Assembly (NCBI GenBank): GCA_028279705.1
Contig: JANQNF010000012.1
Span: 1-64,000, forward strand
Direction: 5' to 3'
From: an archaeon
GTDB taxonomy: Archaea; Aenigmatarchaeota; Aenigmatarchaeia; QMZP01; JAFGSV01
DNA: 64,000 nt
Below are positions 43,877-53,926 of the stretch, piece by piece. The notes beneath the pieces were generated by a model. That model was not told the DNA's origin. It searched no databases and saw nothing but the letters and a program-made list of their open reading frames with translations. The position numbers were made by a program, and so were the translations under genes. Numbering within the stretch: the stretch's first letter is position 1; each line of letters begins with the position of its first letter.

Positions 43877-45223
43877 CTAGGCATACTGGGCATCAAGCGG
43901 CTGGTATTGTTGGTTGTCCATTTCGCTAGAAACCCTTGTTTTCTTGTATACGATGAACACGCCCACGCCGCTTATTATTCCGGCTACTGCAAGTAGTATG
44001 ATCAAGTTCATGTCAGGAGCGGCGTTTGCAGGAGATGCATCTATGACGTCGTCTCTTAATATGCGCCCGTTGATGTCTTCCCAGTCGTCAATGTCAGCGC
44101 CGGATTCGTATATATCAGTATAAACATCGGCGTCGTTTCTGACATTGGGATCGTTCTCTGCTGCCCTGTTGATGTCGGACAACGCCTCGTCGACTGTCAG
44201 TGTGGCACCCACTGCGTGCTTCTTCCCATCCTCGTTTTCTGCGGAGATCTTTATGACGTGGAGCTTGTGATCCTTGTTCTTTGGTACAGCGACTATCGGT
44301 ATGGTATTTTTCGAGCCGCCAGCTATTACCATTTCCCTGTCAGTGAAATCTGTTTCTATCTCATTGTCGGTTTCGATGCCTATTTTGAACGTCCCAGTTT
44401 TCTCGAAGTTGTCTATTGTAAGGAAGAATGTCGCAGGCCTTATGCCTATGACGTTCTTGCTTTCTGGTGATACGTGGACACTGAAACCCTCCTGTGCGTC
44501 TGTGACGTGCAGTATCCCAAGTGCAGTCCGAGTGCATGAAGGACTGTCGCAACCATCCACTTTTCCGGTTATGGTGAAGTTGTAAAGGCCAAGTGAAGAC
44601 GGGGCATCCATTTCTATGGATATCCTTTCCTGCCCGGGCAGTTCCACAGAAGTCTTTCCTATTACCATCTTCGGCCCGCTCTCCTTGTCAAGGGACACTG
44701 AAATGTCCATGTCTGATGATACCAGAAGTTCCGTTTCGATCTTTTCACCCGGGTTAGCATAGATGTTATTTTCAAGCAGATACATCGAGAATATGTCAGT
44801 GTGGGTGCTCGTAGACTCGCATGGATTGTATCCGGTGATATCCATGTCCATGTCTTCAAACTCGCTGACACATATGCCGTAGTTGAAGGTGATGTTGCTC
44901 TGCGGGGCGTCTATATTGAATGTGAGCACCGCGTTATCGCCCTTTCTTCTCCCGTCAGTGTTAAAGCACACGGGTATTATGACAGGGTTGGCAGGGCCTG
45001 ATGTGAAGCTTACTCTGTGCATGTCCACCCACGGGTTTTCAGGGTATCCTGGATCGTATACGTTGAGCGTGTATTCCCCCTTTCCGAAACCGCCGAATGT
45101 GACACTGTCACAATACTTGCTGTCAGGCGTAAGAGAAACGTATACATTCTGTTCGGCAGAAGTCCCCGGAATCGCAATCGCTGTAATTACAATCATTGCC
45201 AGTAGTATGCAAACTTTCCTCAT
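43877..45223 (-). CDS. Signal-peptide beta protein with C-terminal membrane anchor (cassette copy 1)
   Basis: The 448-aa protein is the paralogue of the 31763-33139 gene. It has a signal peptide (ILLAMIVITAIAIPGTSA), the same GEYTLNVYDPGYPENPWVD segment, FLTIDNF/ETDF strands, a linker with DDWEDINGRI, and a C-terminal helix (LIILLAVAGIISGVGVFIVYKK). It follows the giant 1565-aa gene by 3 nt. Similar size and order in both cassettes indicate that the three gene products act together. No enzymatic motif is visible. Confidence 0.8.
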   Translation of the reverse strand: MRKVCILLAMIVITAIAIPGTSAEQNVYVSLTPDSKYCDSVTFGGFGKGEYTLNVYDPGYPENPWVDMHRVSFTSGPANPVIIPVCFNTDGRRKGDNAVLTFNIDAPQSNITFNYGICVSEFEDMDMDITGYNPCESTSTHTDIFSMYLLENNIYANPGEKIETELLVSSDMDISVSLDKESGPKMVIGKTSVELPGQERISIEMDAPSSLGLYNFTITGKVDGCDSPSCTRTALGILHVTDAQEGFSVHVSPESKNVIGIRPATFFLTIDNFEKTGTFKIGIETDNEIETDFTDREMVIAGGSKNTIPIVAVPKNKDHKLHVIKISAENEDGKKHAVGATLTVDEALSDINRAAENDPNVRNDADVYTDIYESGADIDDWEDINGRILRDDVIDASPANAAPDMNLIILLAVAGIISGVGVFIVYKKTRVSSEMDNQQYQPLDAQYA

Positions 45224-45226
45224 GTT

Positions 45227-48200
45227 TCAACCCCCCTTGAAAGACCCCGGATCCAGCAGGCGGTCTGACGTATCATCCCCTGCATCGGCTCCGGCGAGCT
45301 TTTCATCCCTGTCGTAGCCCCATTTTAGTGTGGCAAGGAAGCCAAGTATTGCACCTCCCGACGCGGCCATGAGTATTACCCAGGTCAAATTTGTGGCTTT
45401 GCATGCAAGTGCGCGTAGGCTTGGTGTCAGGCAGAATGCCTGCCCCGTGGGTTGTGCGAGTATGATACCCCCGACTAACAGACCTGCCGTGTATCCGCCC
45501 GCGGTTGTAAGGATTATGCTGTTGAATATGGACTCGTCAAAGCCGGAAGATTTCAAGAGACGGGTGAGACCCCAGGATGCTACCATCAATACCCCGGAAG
45601 CTATGAACACGTTTTTCATGGAATCGACATTCTGTACGTATTTGGCTACAGCTCCAGTTCCTGGTGCATATCCAGGACATACTTTGCATGTGCCCATGAA
45701 AAGTGCAAGTATGCCCAGGTTGAACTGCAATACTCTGAGTATCAACCTTAGGTGGCGTATGGTATCCTCAAGACTCACCAGGTCTGAACTATCTGTAGTT
45801 TCAATTTCCATCTTTATGGTTTTGTTAAGATTCAATGCTTTGTCGCCGTTTGGTGTCGATATAGTAGCGTCAATTGATATGTCTATGTTCAGTTCTTCAG
45901 GGAAACTATTGACAGATTTCTCTGCGAGGACGGGCATGAGGAATGATACTTTCCAGTCCTTCAAGGACCCGATTTCACTCTGGCTGTTCACGACATCCTC
46001 GTACTCAAGAAGCTTGTAGATACCTGACAAACTTTCCGTGTCAATACCGTGAAGATCGATGTTACTATCACCTAAAGCTAATGCATAGTCCATCTCAACC
46101 GGCTCTGTGAATGCGCATTCGTACCCGACTTCTTCGATGTCATCCCATGAAGGCAGGAATTCATCGTAATTGAAATTCCTGGAAACTAGCAGCGTGCACG
46201 TTTCTGAGAGATCTTCCCCGTCGTTAAGCACGAGTTCTATGTCATCCGCCGTGATGCACCCGTCACTTAACGTGCACAATTTGCCGTCAGGGCATGCGCA
46301 GTCCTCGCAACACGTACCGGGACGCTCATTGAGGTCCTCCTCGCATTTATCATTTCCGCATGACAGGAATATGTCCTTTCCGGTCATTGTCATATCATAA
46401 GGATCCACATCCAATGACTTCTGCTCGTGCGTCACCGGTTTAGTATATTCCATGTCGACTTTCAGTTCGACTTCCCTTGTGCATGATACAAGTCCTTCCT
46501 CTAGTCCCCCGGTTTGCGTGCAACCATCAGGAAGGGTAGTGTCGTAAAGATGCTGTGTTTCACCCGCAACCTTGCATATGGGAAGATCTCTTACCGAAAG
46601 CTCGCACAGGTAATCATTTTCCGTGTGTACATGCGCATTGTCGCAGTGCCTGGTTATGTCAGTGCTATCATATCCTGGTATTGACATGTTCCATTCAACG
46701 TTGTTACTCCATGCCGGCTGATCTGTTACATTCACCTCGATTTTTATTGTATCATATTTTGAACAGTTCACCTCTCTTGGATAATTGGTCACAACGAGCC
46801 CGACGTCGCTTTCGGGCTTGCACTCATTTTCAAACGTGCACACGTTCTGCTCATCCGGGCAGCCGCATCCAATGCAGCACTGCTCGGGCAGCTCGCCGTC
46901 TTCGGGATTGCATATGTTGTCATTGCTGCAGCTGCGCTCCCTTGGTACGGTGACGGTGAAGTCGACACTCTCGTTGAACTGTATGTCTTTGTATGCACTG
47001 CCGTTGTGGTATGAGAACACTGTGTCAAAGCCAAGGCTGTAATCGAATGGCGGTGACTGGCCATATACTCCCCAGCAGTATTCGAATTCACTAAAGGACC
47101 TTTCACATTCCAGTATGTAATCGCTTGCATGCACTGTACCAAGTCCTGTCGTACATTCATAATGTATGTATTTGTCGTCGAGTATGGTGTCCCCAAACAG
47201 GACGCTTCCAATGGGCTTTGGGTCTACCTCTACGAAGAATCTGATAACCTTCCCGCTCGAAATCGAGCAGTCCAGATCCTCCGGGCTTGCCCATACTGTG
47301 AGGCCAATGTCACTTTGGGAAACGCAGCCGCTGTAAACCGAACACAATGACCCATCGGCACATCCGCAGTCCTGGCAGCAGTTTTCAGAAGTCTCGCCGT
47401 CATCGCAGGTGTAGTGACCGTCGTTACATTTTGGAAGTCCCTGTGTGTATGATATGCTGAATTCATCTGATATCATCTTTCCAGTGTACTCATCGTGATA
47501 TGCTGAAAGCCCGCCACCGGTAATCCATGCAATGAACTTGAAATCTCCAGGTGACGTGTATGGGCACGCCGGGAACAGTGATATGGGTATCTCGCAGAAT
47601 ACGTTTCCGGTCAGTACGTTGCCTGTCGTGGTTTCCGGAGTGCATATGAACCTTGAGAGGTTGTACTGCGTGTATGTTTTGCCGTCATATTCGAGTGCAT
47701 AATTGACCAGAGCAAACGGATCGCCGTCTGTATGCGGCAGGTTGTCTACAGAAGCCGTGAATGTCACCTTGTTGAGAACAGCGTCTTCACGATTGCAGAC
47801 GAGCTGGTCTGATGCCGGTATCGAACTTTCGTCAACGACGATTGTTAAGTCATCTTCGGATGTGCAGCTGTTTTCGAGGCAGACCGAACCAAAGGGGCAC
47901 CCGCAGTCGTGACAGCACATTTCAAAGTTCTCTCCTATGGAAGTGTCACACTTGTCATCGTTCATGTTGCATACCCTGTCCCTGTTCCTGTCTACAGTGA
48001 CGTTTACGGCATTTTCCAGTGAAATGTCCACGATTGCATTGCTGCTGTAGTCGCTGCTGTCATTGTAATAGATTGCATCAACGCTTACCGTCATTTCCTG
48101 CATCCCGACGGGTTCGAAGCAGCCCTGGAATATGTCATCTCCGCTCAGGGGTATGTGGCACTCGTATGCACCGCCGTTTTCAACGCAGTTCTTCATGGAC

Positions 48201-49924
48201 TTGCTTATTCCCGAGAATGAATAGCTTGCTGATTCGAAGCGTTCGAAGAACTCGGGTTTATTTACAATGCTCATCACGACTTTCATGTCTTCTATCACGT
48301 CACCTTCCTGCATGCAGTTTATTCCCTCGTTTGGAAGGACTATGACGTTGAGAGACATTTCATCACGGTCCCTGCACGAGTAATCGTGTGCGCAGTATCC
48401 GGTACTGCAACCTGTGTCTATGCAGCAGTCGGCTTCAGTTTCGACAGATTCGGCATTGTTGTTTCCGCATACGTGGCACACGTTGTTTGTACATACCTGA
48501 CCAAGTCCCGTGTAAGGGTCATTTGGGCAATTATTGCAGTCAGTGCAGCAGTTAGAATAGTCTTCATCCGGCTCACAGTTACCATTGCCGCATGTCGGTA
48601 TCATGCATATCCCAGAGTCCAGTACACTTGTGTCGCAGTATTCGCCTGCGGGACAGTTGTCGCAATCCGTGCAGCATGTCTGGGAACCCTCGCCGGGTTC
48701 ACATGTACCGTCGCCGCATGACGGCTCCTGGCATTTGAATGTGTTCTGGTTGCAGTATGAATCGCTTCCAAACATTATTTCACACCCGCTGTCGCCGCCG
48801 CAGTCTGTGCAGCAGTTGCCGGCATTTTCCGGTGGCGCGTCACATCTGCCGTTCCCGCAGTCTGGTGGTACGCAGGTGCCATGCTGGACGTTGGTCATGT
48901 CGCAGGAGAAACCGTCGGGACATCCTGCATCCACGCAGCAGCTGGCGCTGTTCTCAACCGGGTGCCATATCTTATCACCGCACACATGACAGAATCCGTA
49001 TGGGTAGTCTGCCCCGATATCACACGACTCGCCTTCCAGAGTACATCCGCAGTCGATGCAGCATGAAGACGAGTCTTCACCGAGGTCGGCATCGCAGAAA
49101 GCGTCTCCGCAGGAAGTTGCGGGTTCCGAATAGAACGTCAGCGGGGACGACAGTACGTCCTTTCCGAAGACGAAATTGTAAGTATAGTCAGAAGGCTGCA
49201 CTATTGCATCAGAACTTTTCGTTACGAATCTGTGGAATATGATGTCGTTTCTGTTACTGCCTATCCTGTCGGTTTTCGTAACCGTCTCACCGTCAACTGT
49301 CCCTATTATGGCATGCGACATCCAGTCCGACGGTATCATGAAATTTTTCCTGATGTAATTCTCTACCCAAGTAACGTCAACGTTTTCCTTAAGGTGAAGG
49401 TCAATGGTATCTATGTCGTACGTGTAATGTTCAAAGAATTTCACGTCCTTTCTTTCTACCTGGTCCCAGAAACCTATCCATATACCCCTTCCTTCGTACT
49501 CGAGTTGTACCAGTGTCATGAAGTTTGCAACCTTGCCGACTGCAAGGTCGCCGCTCCATTTGAACGTCTTTCTCTCACCTGAAAGGTAGTTCACCGTTTC
49601 TATTGGCATTTCTTCAGAACATGAGCCTGGATATGCGCTTCTGCATGTGTAGAGGTATATACGCTTTACCATGTATGCGGGATCCTTTCCCACGACATCG
49701 ACGTCAACCCATATGTCGTCATATCTATTCTCTGCTGGAGATACCGAGAAAGCTCTCTCCACTTTGTCTGCCGGATCAAACGAGAATTCCCCCGGCGTTT
49801 CCGAACCTGGAAGAAACGTTCTCACGTTGATGGCCGAAATGACAGGTATCGTCAATATGAGGTATGCACATACCACGGCCGCGACCTGCACCGATAGCCA
49901 AAACTTGTTGTCTAATTTGAACAT
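45227..49924 (-). CDS. Giant Cys-rich surface protein (1565 aa, cassette copy 1)
   Basis: An N-terminal signal (VQVAAVVCAYLILTIPVISA) is followed by a beta domain and ten CC-containing modules (CGDAFCD..CCIDCGC; CGNGNCEPDEDYSNCCTDC and others). Six lie in a row, then four are interspersed among beta domains. The C-terminal 170 residues carry about four membrane helices (ILALFMGTCKVC, GVLMVASWGLTRLL, AGLLVGGIILA, VILMAASGGAILGFL). The order matches the N-terminal half of the 2911-aa paralogue, which adds an Ig-like region after its membrane part. Start overlaps the prepilin-like stop by 13 nt. Probable surface stalk anchored by its C-terminus. Confidence 0.85.
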   Translation of the reverse strand: MFKLDNKFWLSVQVAAVVCAYLILTIPVISAINVRTFLPGSETPGEFSFDPADKVERAFSVSPAENRYDDIWVDVDVVGKDPAYMVKRIYLYTCRSAYPGSCSEEMPIETVNYLSGERKTFKWSGDLAVGKVANFMTLVQLEYEGRGIWIGFWDQVERKDVKFFEHYTYDIDTIDLHLKENVDVTWVENYIRKNFMIPSDWMSHAIIGTVDGETVTKTDRIGSNRNDIIFHRFVTKSSDAIVQPSDYTYNFVFGKDVLSSPLTFYSEPATSCGDAFCDADLGEDSSSCCIDCGCTLEGESCDIGADYPYGFCHVCGDKIWHPVENSASCCVDAGCPDGFSCDMTNVQHGTCVPPDCGNGRCDAPPENAGNCCTDCGGDSGCEIMFGSDSYCNQNTFKCQEPSCGDGTCEPGEGSQTCCTDCDNCPAGEYCDTSVLDSGICMIPTCGNGNCEPDEDYSNCCTDCNNCPNDPYTGLGQVCTNNVCHVCGNNNAESVETEADCCIDTGCSTGYCAHDYSCRDRDEMSLNVIVLPNEGINCMQEGDVIEDMKVVMSIVNKPEFFERFESASYSFSGISKSMKNCVENGGAYECHIPLSGDDIFQGCFEPVGMQEMTVSVDAIYYNDSSDYSSNAIVDISLENAVNVTVDRNRDRVCNMNDDKCDTSIGENFEMCCHDCGCPFGSVCLENSCTSEDDLTIVVDESSIPASDQLVCNREDAVLNKVTFTASVDNLPHTDGDPFALVNYALEYDGKTYTQYNLSRFICTPETTTGNVLTGNVFCEIPISLFPACPYTSPGDFKFIAWITGGGLSAYHDEYTGKMISDEFSISYTQGLPKCNDGHYTCDDGETSENCCQDCGCADGSLCSVYSGCVSQSDIGLTVWASPEDLDCSISSGKVIRFFVEVDPKPIGSVLFGDTILDDKYIHYECTTGLGTVHASDYILECERSFSEFEYCWGVYGQSPPFDYSLGFDTVFSYHNGSAYKDIQFNESVDFTVTVPRERSCSNDNICNPEDGELPEQCCIGCGCPDEQNVCTFENECKPESDVGLVVTNYPREVNCSKYDTIKIEVNVTDQPAWSNNVEWNMSIPGYDSTDITRHCDNAHVHTENDYLCELSVRDLPICKVAGETQHLYDTTLPDGCTQTGGLEEGLVSCTREVELKVDMEYTKPVTHEQKSLDVDPYDMTMTGKDIFLSCGNDKCEEDLNERPGTCCEDCACPDGKLCTLSDGCITADDIELVLNDGEDLSETCTLLVSRNFNYDEFLPSWDDIEEVGYECAFTEPVEMDYALALGDSNIDLHGIDTESLSGIYKLLEYEDVVNSQSEIGSLKDWKVSFLMPVLAEKSVNSFPEELNIDISIDATISTPNGDKALNLNKTIKMEIETTDSSDLVSLEDTIRHLRLILRVLQFNLGILALFMGTCKVCPGYAPGTGAVAKYVQNVDSMKNVFIASGVLMVASWGLTRLLKSSGFDESIFNSIILTTAGGYTAGLLVGGIILAQPTGQAFCLTPSLRALACKATNLTWVILMAASGGAILGFLATLKWGYDRDEKLAGADAGDDTSDRLLDPGSFKGG

Positions 49925-51834
49925 GATATTATGCTCGAACCTCCCGTTATGTCTGCCGGCTTCTTATGGCTGATGACGCTGAAACCACAGTTTTTCATGC
50001 GTCCAACAGGGTCACTCACAGTCACCCCATCTACAATAATTGGTGCATAAATGTAAATATCACCAGCGTCAGCGTCGAGTTCGAAACTCGCGTCCGTGTA
50101 CGAACTTCCTTCCCCAAGGCTTACGACGACTTCGTAGTTGAGTTTGGATGCAAGAACCGCTGTTGCGTGGTTCGTCATTTCTTCTATTTCATCTATGGGT
50201 GTGTTTTCATCTACGTTTTCCCAGTCGACGTTGTCGGTCTTCCTGTTCTTGAATGTCGGATAAGCGTAATCTTCCATGAATTCATTGTTGCCGTAATCTG
50301 CCGTCATGGAAGCGTCGATCTTTTTCACTGCACTGAGCGAGTCCTTGAATTCAATGGTCGAATCGTGCATGTATGCTACGTAGAAGTGCATGTCATATGC
50401 CCGGTTGATTGGCATTTTCACAACCTTGCCATCGGCGCTGGCAAGTTCCTGTACAGTGGCAGGGACGCTGTATATGGTATCGCCTGATATGATCTTGAGC
50501 TCTTTTGTGCCATCTAGATGGGGTATCGGTATCTCAAGCTTCCCGTCGACACCTGTTGGGTACTGGAAGTTGCAGGGACCGAATGAAACGTAGGCCCCGC
50601 TAAGTGGTTGGCCGTCTGTGTCCTGCACGGTGAGTTTCATCGTTCCTTGCGTGTTCTCACACATGACTGTAGTGGGGTCGGGGACTATATCAGACATGCA
50701 ACCCTCATTTGATGGGTAGCTGTCCCTTATGTTTACAAATGTTACGAAGTTGAAGGTCTTCTGCAGTATTTCATCTGGCACTGAAATGACGACAGGGAAC
50801 GATACGTCGTATTTGACCTCATAATTCACAAAACTTATGACACCGGGTATTCCTATCAGCGTGAATACCGCAGGGTCGGGGTCTGTCATGAAGTAAAAGT
50901 CTGGCTGGTTCCTGCTGAGCGTGCGCGAATTTCCGGTACCACCGTAATAGAATTCGACCTCAAGATCAGCGTATTGTCCCCAGGAGCCGTCAGATTTCTT
51001 TATCTGGAATATGTAGGAATTCGACATGAGTTCGGCAGGTATGAAACCTTCCGGGCCGATCCACGGCTTTTGCCATTCAAGCGTTCTTGTGAGCGTGTAG
51101 ATTATGTGCTCTTCCATACATCCCTTGAGCCCTGTCCAGCTCTTGCTTATCGTCGACCACGACAAACCCACGGTCGGAAGCCAGCAGGTTCCATCCTCCT
51201 CTTCCATGGGATTTGACAAGTTCATTTGTTCAAGGAGGTTCTGGTCAAGGACCCTGTAAGTCTTCTGGAATTCTGAGAAATCCTTTGCGAAATTGTGAAT
51301 CCTTCCCAGTTTGCTTTCGACATCCACGACTATCGGAAGAGGTATCGAGCTTCCATCCACTGTCGCTGGAATGTTTACAGAAAGTGTTATCTTGTTGTCA
51401 TAGACCCTTGCTGTCGTCTGTATTTCCTGGAGCCTGAATTCGATCTGCCTTCCGGCAACGCTTGTCCTTTCCGGGAGATTGTTTTTCATGTAGTCAGTGA
51501 CGCCCTTGGAAACCTCCTGCTCGATATCTGGTATCTCCGTTTCGTCGCATATCTGCCAGTACGCTATATCATTGTTCATGAAATCTAGCTTGTTTCCTGC
51601 CACGGAGCTGTCATAATAGCCGCCTTGCGTATAGATTTTGGACAGTGTCTTCATTGATGCGGTGAATATAGCATCCCTTATGTACGAGTCCACGCTTTTC
51701 TGCTCTTCGGATATCGTGACCGGTGTCGTTGAAGGCGCGGTCAGTGAGGAATATGAATACACACCGACTATGGCGGCGACTGCGAGGAGTCCCAGAATGA
51801 GCGCTATCTCGGCCTGAGCCTTTTTCCTTGACAT
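49912..51834 (-). CDS. Large prepilin-like protein (cassette copy 1)
   Basis: The 640-aa protein begins MSRKKAQAEIALILGLLAVAA, an almost identical class III signal to that of the 41870 gene. A CnaB-like segment LTVQDTDGQPLSGAYVSFG lies at about residue 415. Cysteines are few and scattered. It lies first in the cassette and is coupled by a 13-nt overlap to the giant gene. Together with its paralogue it is much larger than ordinary pilins; it may be a tip or adhesin-presenting subunit. Confidence 0.83.
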   Translation of the reverse strand: MSRKKAQAEIALILGLLAVAAIVGVYSYSSLTAPSTTPVTISEEQKSVDSYIRDAIFTASMKTLSKIYTQGGYYDSSVAGNKLDFMNNDIAYWQICDETEIPDIEQEVSKGVTDYMKNNLPERTSVAGRQIEFRLQEIQTTARVYDNKITLSVNIPATVDGSSIPLPIVVDVESKLGRIHNFAKDFSEFQKTYRVLDQNLLEQMNLSNPMEEEDGTCWLPTVGLSWSTISKSWTGLKGCMEEHIIYTLTRTLEWQKPWIGPEGFIPAELMSNSYIFQIKKSDGSWGQYADLEVEFYYGGTGNSRTLSRNQPDFYFMTDPDPAVFTLIGIPGVISFVNYEVKYDVSFPVVISVPDEILQKTFNFVTFVNIRDSYPSNEGCMSDIVPDPTTVMCENTQGTMKLTVQDTDGQPLSGAYVSFGPCNFQYPTGVDGKLEIPIPHLDGTKELKIISGDTIYSVPATVQELASADGKVVKMPINRAYDMHFYVAYMHDSTIEFKDSLSAVKKIDASMTADYGNNEFMEDYAYPTFKNRKTDNVDWENVDENTPIDEIEEMTNHATAVLASKLNYEVVVSLGEGSSYTDASFELDADAGDIYIYAPIIVDGVTVSDPVGRMKNCGFSVISHKKPADITGGSSIISCSN

Positions 51835-51848
51835 ATCCTGTTAATACA

Positions 51849-52301
51849 TTACTTTGTTCTGATATATAATTTAACTTCAAGCTGGTTTCCGCCCCACGTA
51901 ACTACTGTCCTGGCATCCCAGTATCCCGGTTTTTCAGTCACGGCCGGGTTTCCCCACTGCTTTACGACGCCGACAAAATCCTTTGGTTCGGCTTCTATCA
52001 GCCAGTCATAGTCGGTGTTTCCCGTGGCATTGAGAGTTGCCTTTATGAAGACCGGTGCCATCTCACCAAAGGCAGTGCCACCACCGAAGTACTCGTCCTT
52101 CAGCATGTCAGAAAACGTTCCCTCACTGGTATCTGTGGACAGCAAGGAAAGTAGCAGGTTGTTTGCATAAAGGTCCCTCTGCTGCGTCTTCATGTTAGCA
52201 GTCTCGTCATCAGAAAACATGCCCGTGAGCATGAATATCACTATGAAGAGTATCAGTATCATTGCAATCACTATGGCCAGCATGCTCGTCTGTCCCTTCA
52301 T
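51849..52301 (-). CDS. Small pilin-like protein
   Basis: The 150-aa protein begins MKGQTSMLAIVIAMILILFIVIFMLTGMF, a class III signal (K-G-Q) with one hydrophobic helix, then a beta domain (VFIKATLNATGNTDYDWLIEAEP, ARTVVTWGGNQLEVKLYIRT). The ATG overlaps the preceding stop as ATGA. It is followed by the 640-aa gene after 14 nt. No named pilin family fits beyond the signal. Confidence 0.8.
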   Translation of the reverse strand: MKGQTSMLAIVIAMILILFIVIFMLTGMFSDDETANMKTQQRDLYANNLLLSLLSTDTSEGTFSDMLKDEYFGGGTAFGEMAPVFIKATLNATGNTDYDWLIEAEPKDFVGVVKQWGNPAVTEKPGYWDARTVVTWGGNQLEVKLYIRTK

Positions 52302-52858
52302 GATTCACCCCCCTTCACGCCCACTGTTATTGTAGCCAGAGATACCATCCCGTCCATCTTCCTGTATATGTTTACAGGCACCGACCTGTAGATCATCCTT
52401 ACGGACCTTTCCTCGCCACAGAACGTCCACACGCCGCAGTCCGGGTAGACCTGTCCCGTGCATTCCCTGTTCTCGATTGCTTCTATGTCAGCATTTTCCT
52501 GGTAACACGTATTCCTTTCAATGGCATTTGTATATTTCTCGCAGTCATGCTTTTCGTATATGGAACTTATGCGGATCCACAGTCCATGACCAAACAGTAC
52601 CTCCACATCCTCGCATGTCATCACCGTGAGCTTCGCATCGTCGAGTACTGATCCCTTCTGATGCTGGGGATTGTTGACAACAGGCGATGCTATCATGCTC
52701 TGCAGCACGAAAAGCGAGTGGCTTTCCAGATCTTTGGACCTTTCCGATCCTGACTGGAGGAACTGGTACCCAAACAAGAGGACGACCACGAAGAATATGA
52801 CAAACATCGTCATCACGACAAGAACGAGATATTCCATTACAGCTACCTGCCCTTTCAT
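52298..52858 (-). CDS. Small pilin-like protein
   Basis: The 186-aa protein begins MKGQVAVMEYLVLVVMTMFVIFFVVVLLFGY, a class III signal with Glu at the +5 region after K-G. The external part has eight cysteines in pairs (KHDCEKYTN, RNTCYQEN, NRECTGQ, PDCGVWTFCGEE) and ends VGVKGGES. Coupled to both neighbours by ATGA overlaps. Disulfide-rich minor pilin is a reasonable guess. Confidence 0.82.
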   Translation of the reverse strand: MKGQVAVMEYLVLVVMTMFVIFFVVVLLFGYQFLQSGSERSKDLESHSLFVLQSMIASPVVNNPQHQKGSVLDDAKLTVMTCEDVEVLFGHGLWIRISSIYEKHDCEKYTNAIERNTCYQENADIEAIENRECTGQVYPDCGVWTFCGEERSVRMIYRSVPVNIYRKMDGMVSLATITVGVKGGES

Positions 52859-53904
52859 TCCTCACACCCCGCTTCCCTTAAGGCCTCGTATTCCCCAGAA
52901 CTCCTTTCAAGAAGGCTTTCATAACTTCCAGCATCTATCGCACTGTCGAGATTTACGAGCGTCGATATGAATTGTAGGTAGAGATCGCTTGTCTCCCTTG
53001 TATTGTCATCCAGCCAGCCGCACTCTATCGGGTAAGGTGTCGGGCATTCCTGGCATGGCATGTAGTTATGTTCAAGCATCATGCTGTGGATGAGTTTGCT
53101 CCTCTCCCCCATTATCCCCGATGACGCCTTCAGCTCCTTTTTGAACTTCTCCTTCTTGTACTTTAGCGCAGGTACACCCCCAGTGACTATTGGTATCACG
53201 TCGTGGCTTGAGAATGAAACAGATTCCAGCTCATCACCGACATAGCCCTTTACGGTGCTGCCGGTTATCGCTATTTCGTTTTCGGCAATTTCGGAAACGC
53301 TTCCAAATGTGACAAGTCTCGTGTCCTCCTCTATCTCGACTTCGCACTTCTTGAAGGATTTCGATGGCATGTCATTTACGATATAATTCAGAAACGCTGC
53401 CCTGGTACTGACTTTCGCTTCGGTGGCGTTGCAGTAGCCGAACTCGAAAGCTTCGGGAAGGGTTTCTACCATGGATTTTATCGCGCTTCTCGTATCACCA
53501 TTATTTTCCAGCGGCGTGAACAGTATCTTCGTCGTGTCGGAATATGCAAACACAAAGCAGAACATAAACCATCCGTAGTCCTCGCACCGCCTTTCGAGTG
53601 TCATCTCAGTTTTAGCCGGTACCATGAACAGTGGTACAGTGAAAGTCTTCTGGCTCGTACGGAAAAGCATCTTCGGTGCATTGTACATCAGCAGTTCGTA
53701 TTCAGTGAATGCAGTGAAAGTTGTCGGATTGCCCGTCATGTACGTCTGCTTGACAGCCTTGTCAAAGGCATCCGCAATCTCAAATTCCAGCTGCTTGTCC
53801 CCGGCGCCAGAATACATGTCTGATATCCTGAGGAAGAACGTTATCACGAAGACAAAGACGATCACGCCGAGTAGCATCTTGAAAATCTGGAAGACACTGA
53901 TCAT
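52855..53904 (-). CDS. Membrane-anchored protein of the pilin cluster
   Basis: The 349-aa protein begins MISVFQIFKMLLGVIVFVFVITFFLRISD; the helix is near the N-terminus and no typical G-Q or A-Q cleavage site is present. The rest is mixed alpha/beta with paired cysteines (RCEDYGWFMFC; MPCQECPTPYPIECGW). It overlaps the next gene by 4 nt. It could be a membrane-anchored minor component rather than a processed pilin. No family recognised. Confidence 0.75.
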   Translation of the reverse strand: MISVFQIFKMLLGVIVFVFVITFFLRISDMYSGAGDKQLEFEIADAFDKAVKQTYMTGNPTTFTAFTEYELLMYNAPKMLFRTSQKTFTVPLFMVPAKTEMTLERRCEDYGWFMFCFVFAYSDTTKILFTPLENNGDTRSAIKSMVETLPEAFEFGYCNATEAKVSTRAAFLNYIVNDMPSKSFKKCEVEIEEDTRLVTFGSVSEIAENEIAITGSTVKGYVGDELESVSFSSHDVIPIVTGGVPALKYKKEKFKKELKASSGIMGERSKLIHSMMLEHNYMPCQECPTPYPIECGWLDDNTRETSDLYLQFISTLVNLDSAIDAGSYESLLERSSGEYEALREAGCEE

Positions 53905-53926
53905 AATAAGTTGTTGTCACAAGCGC

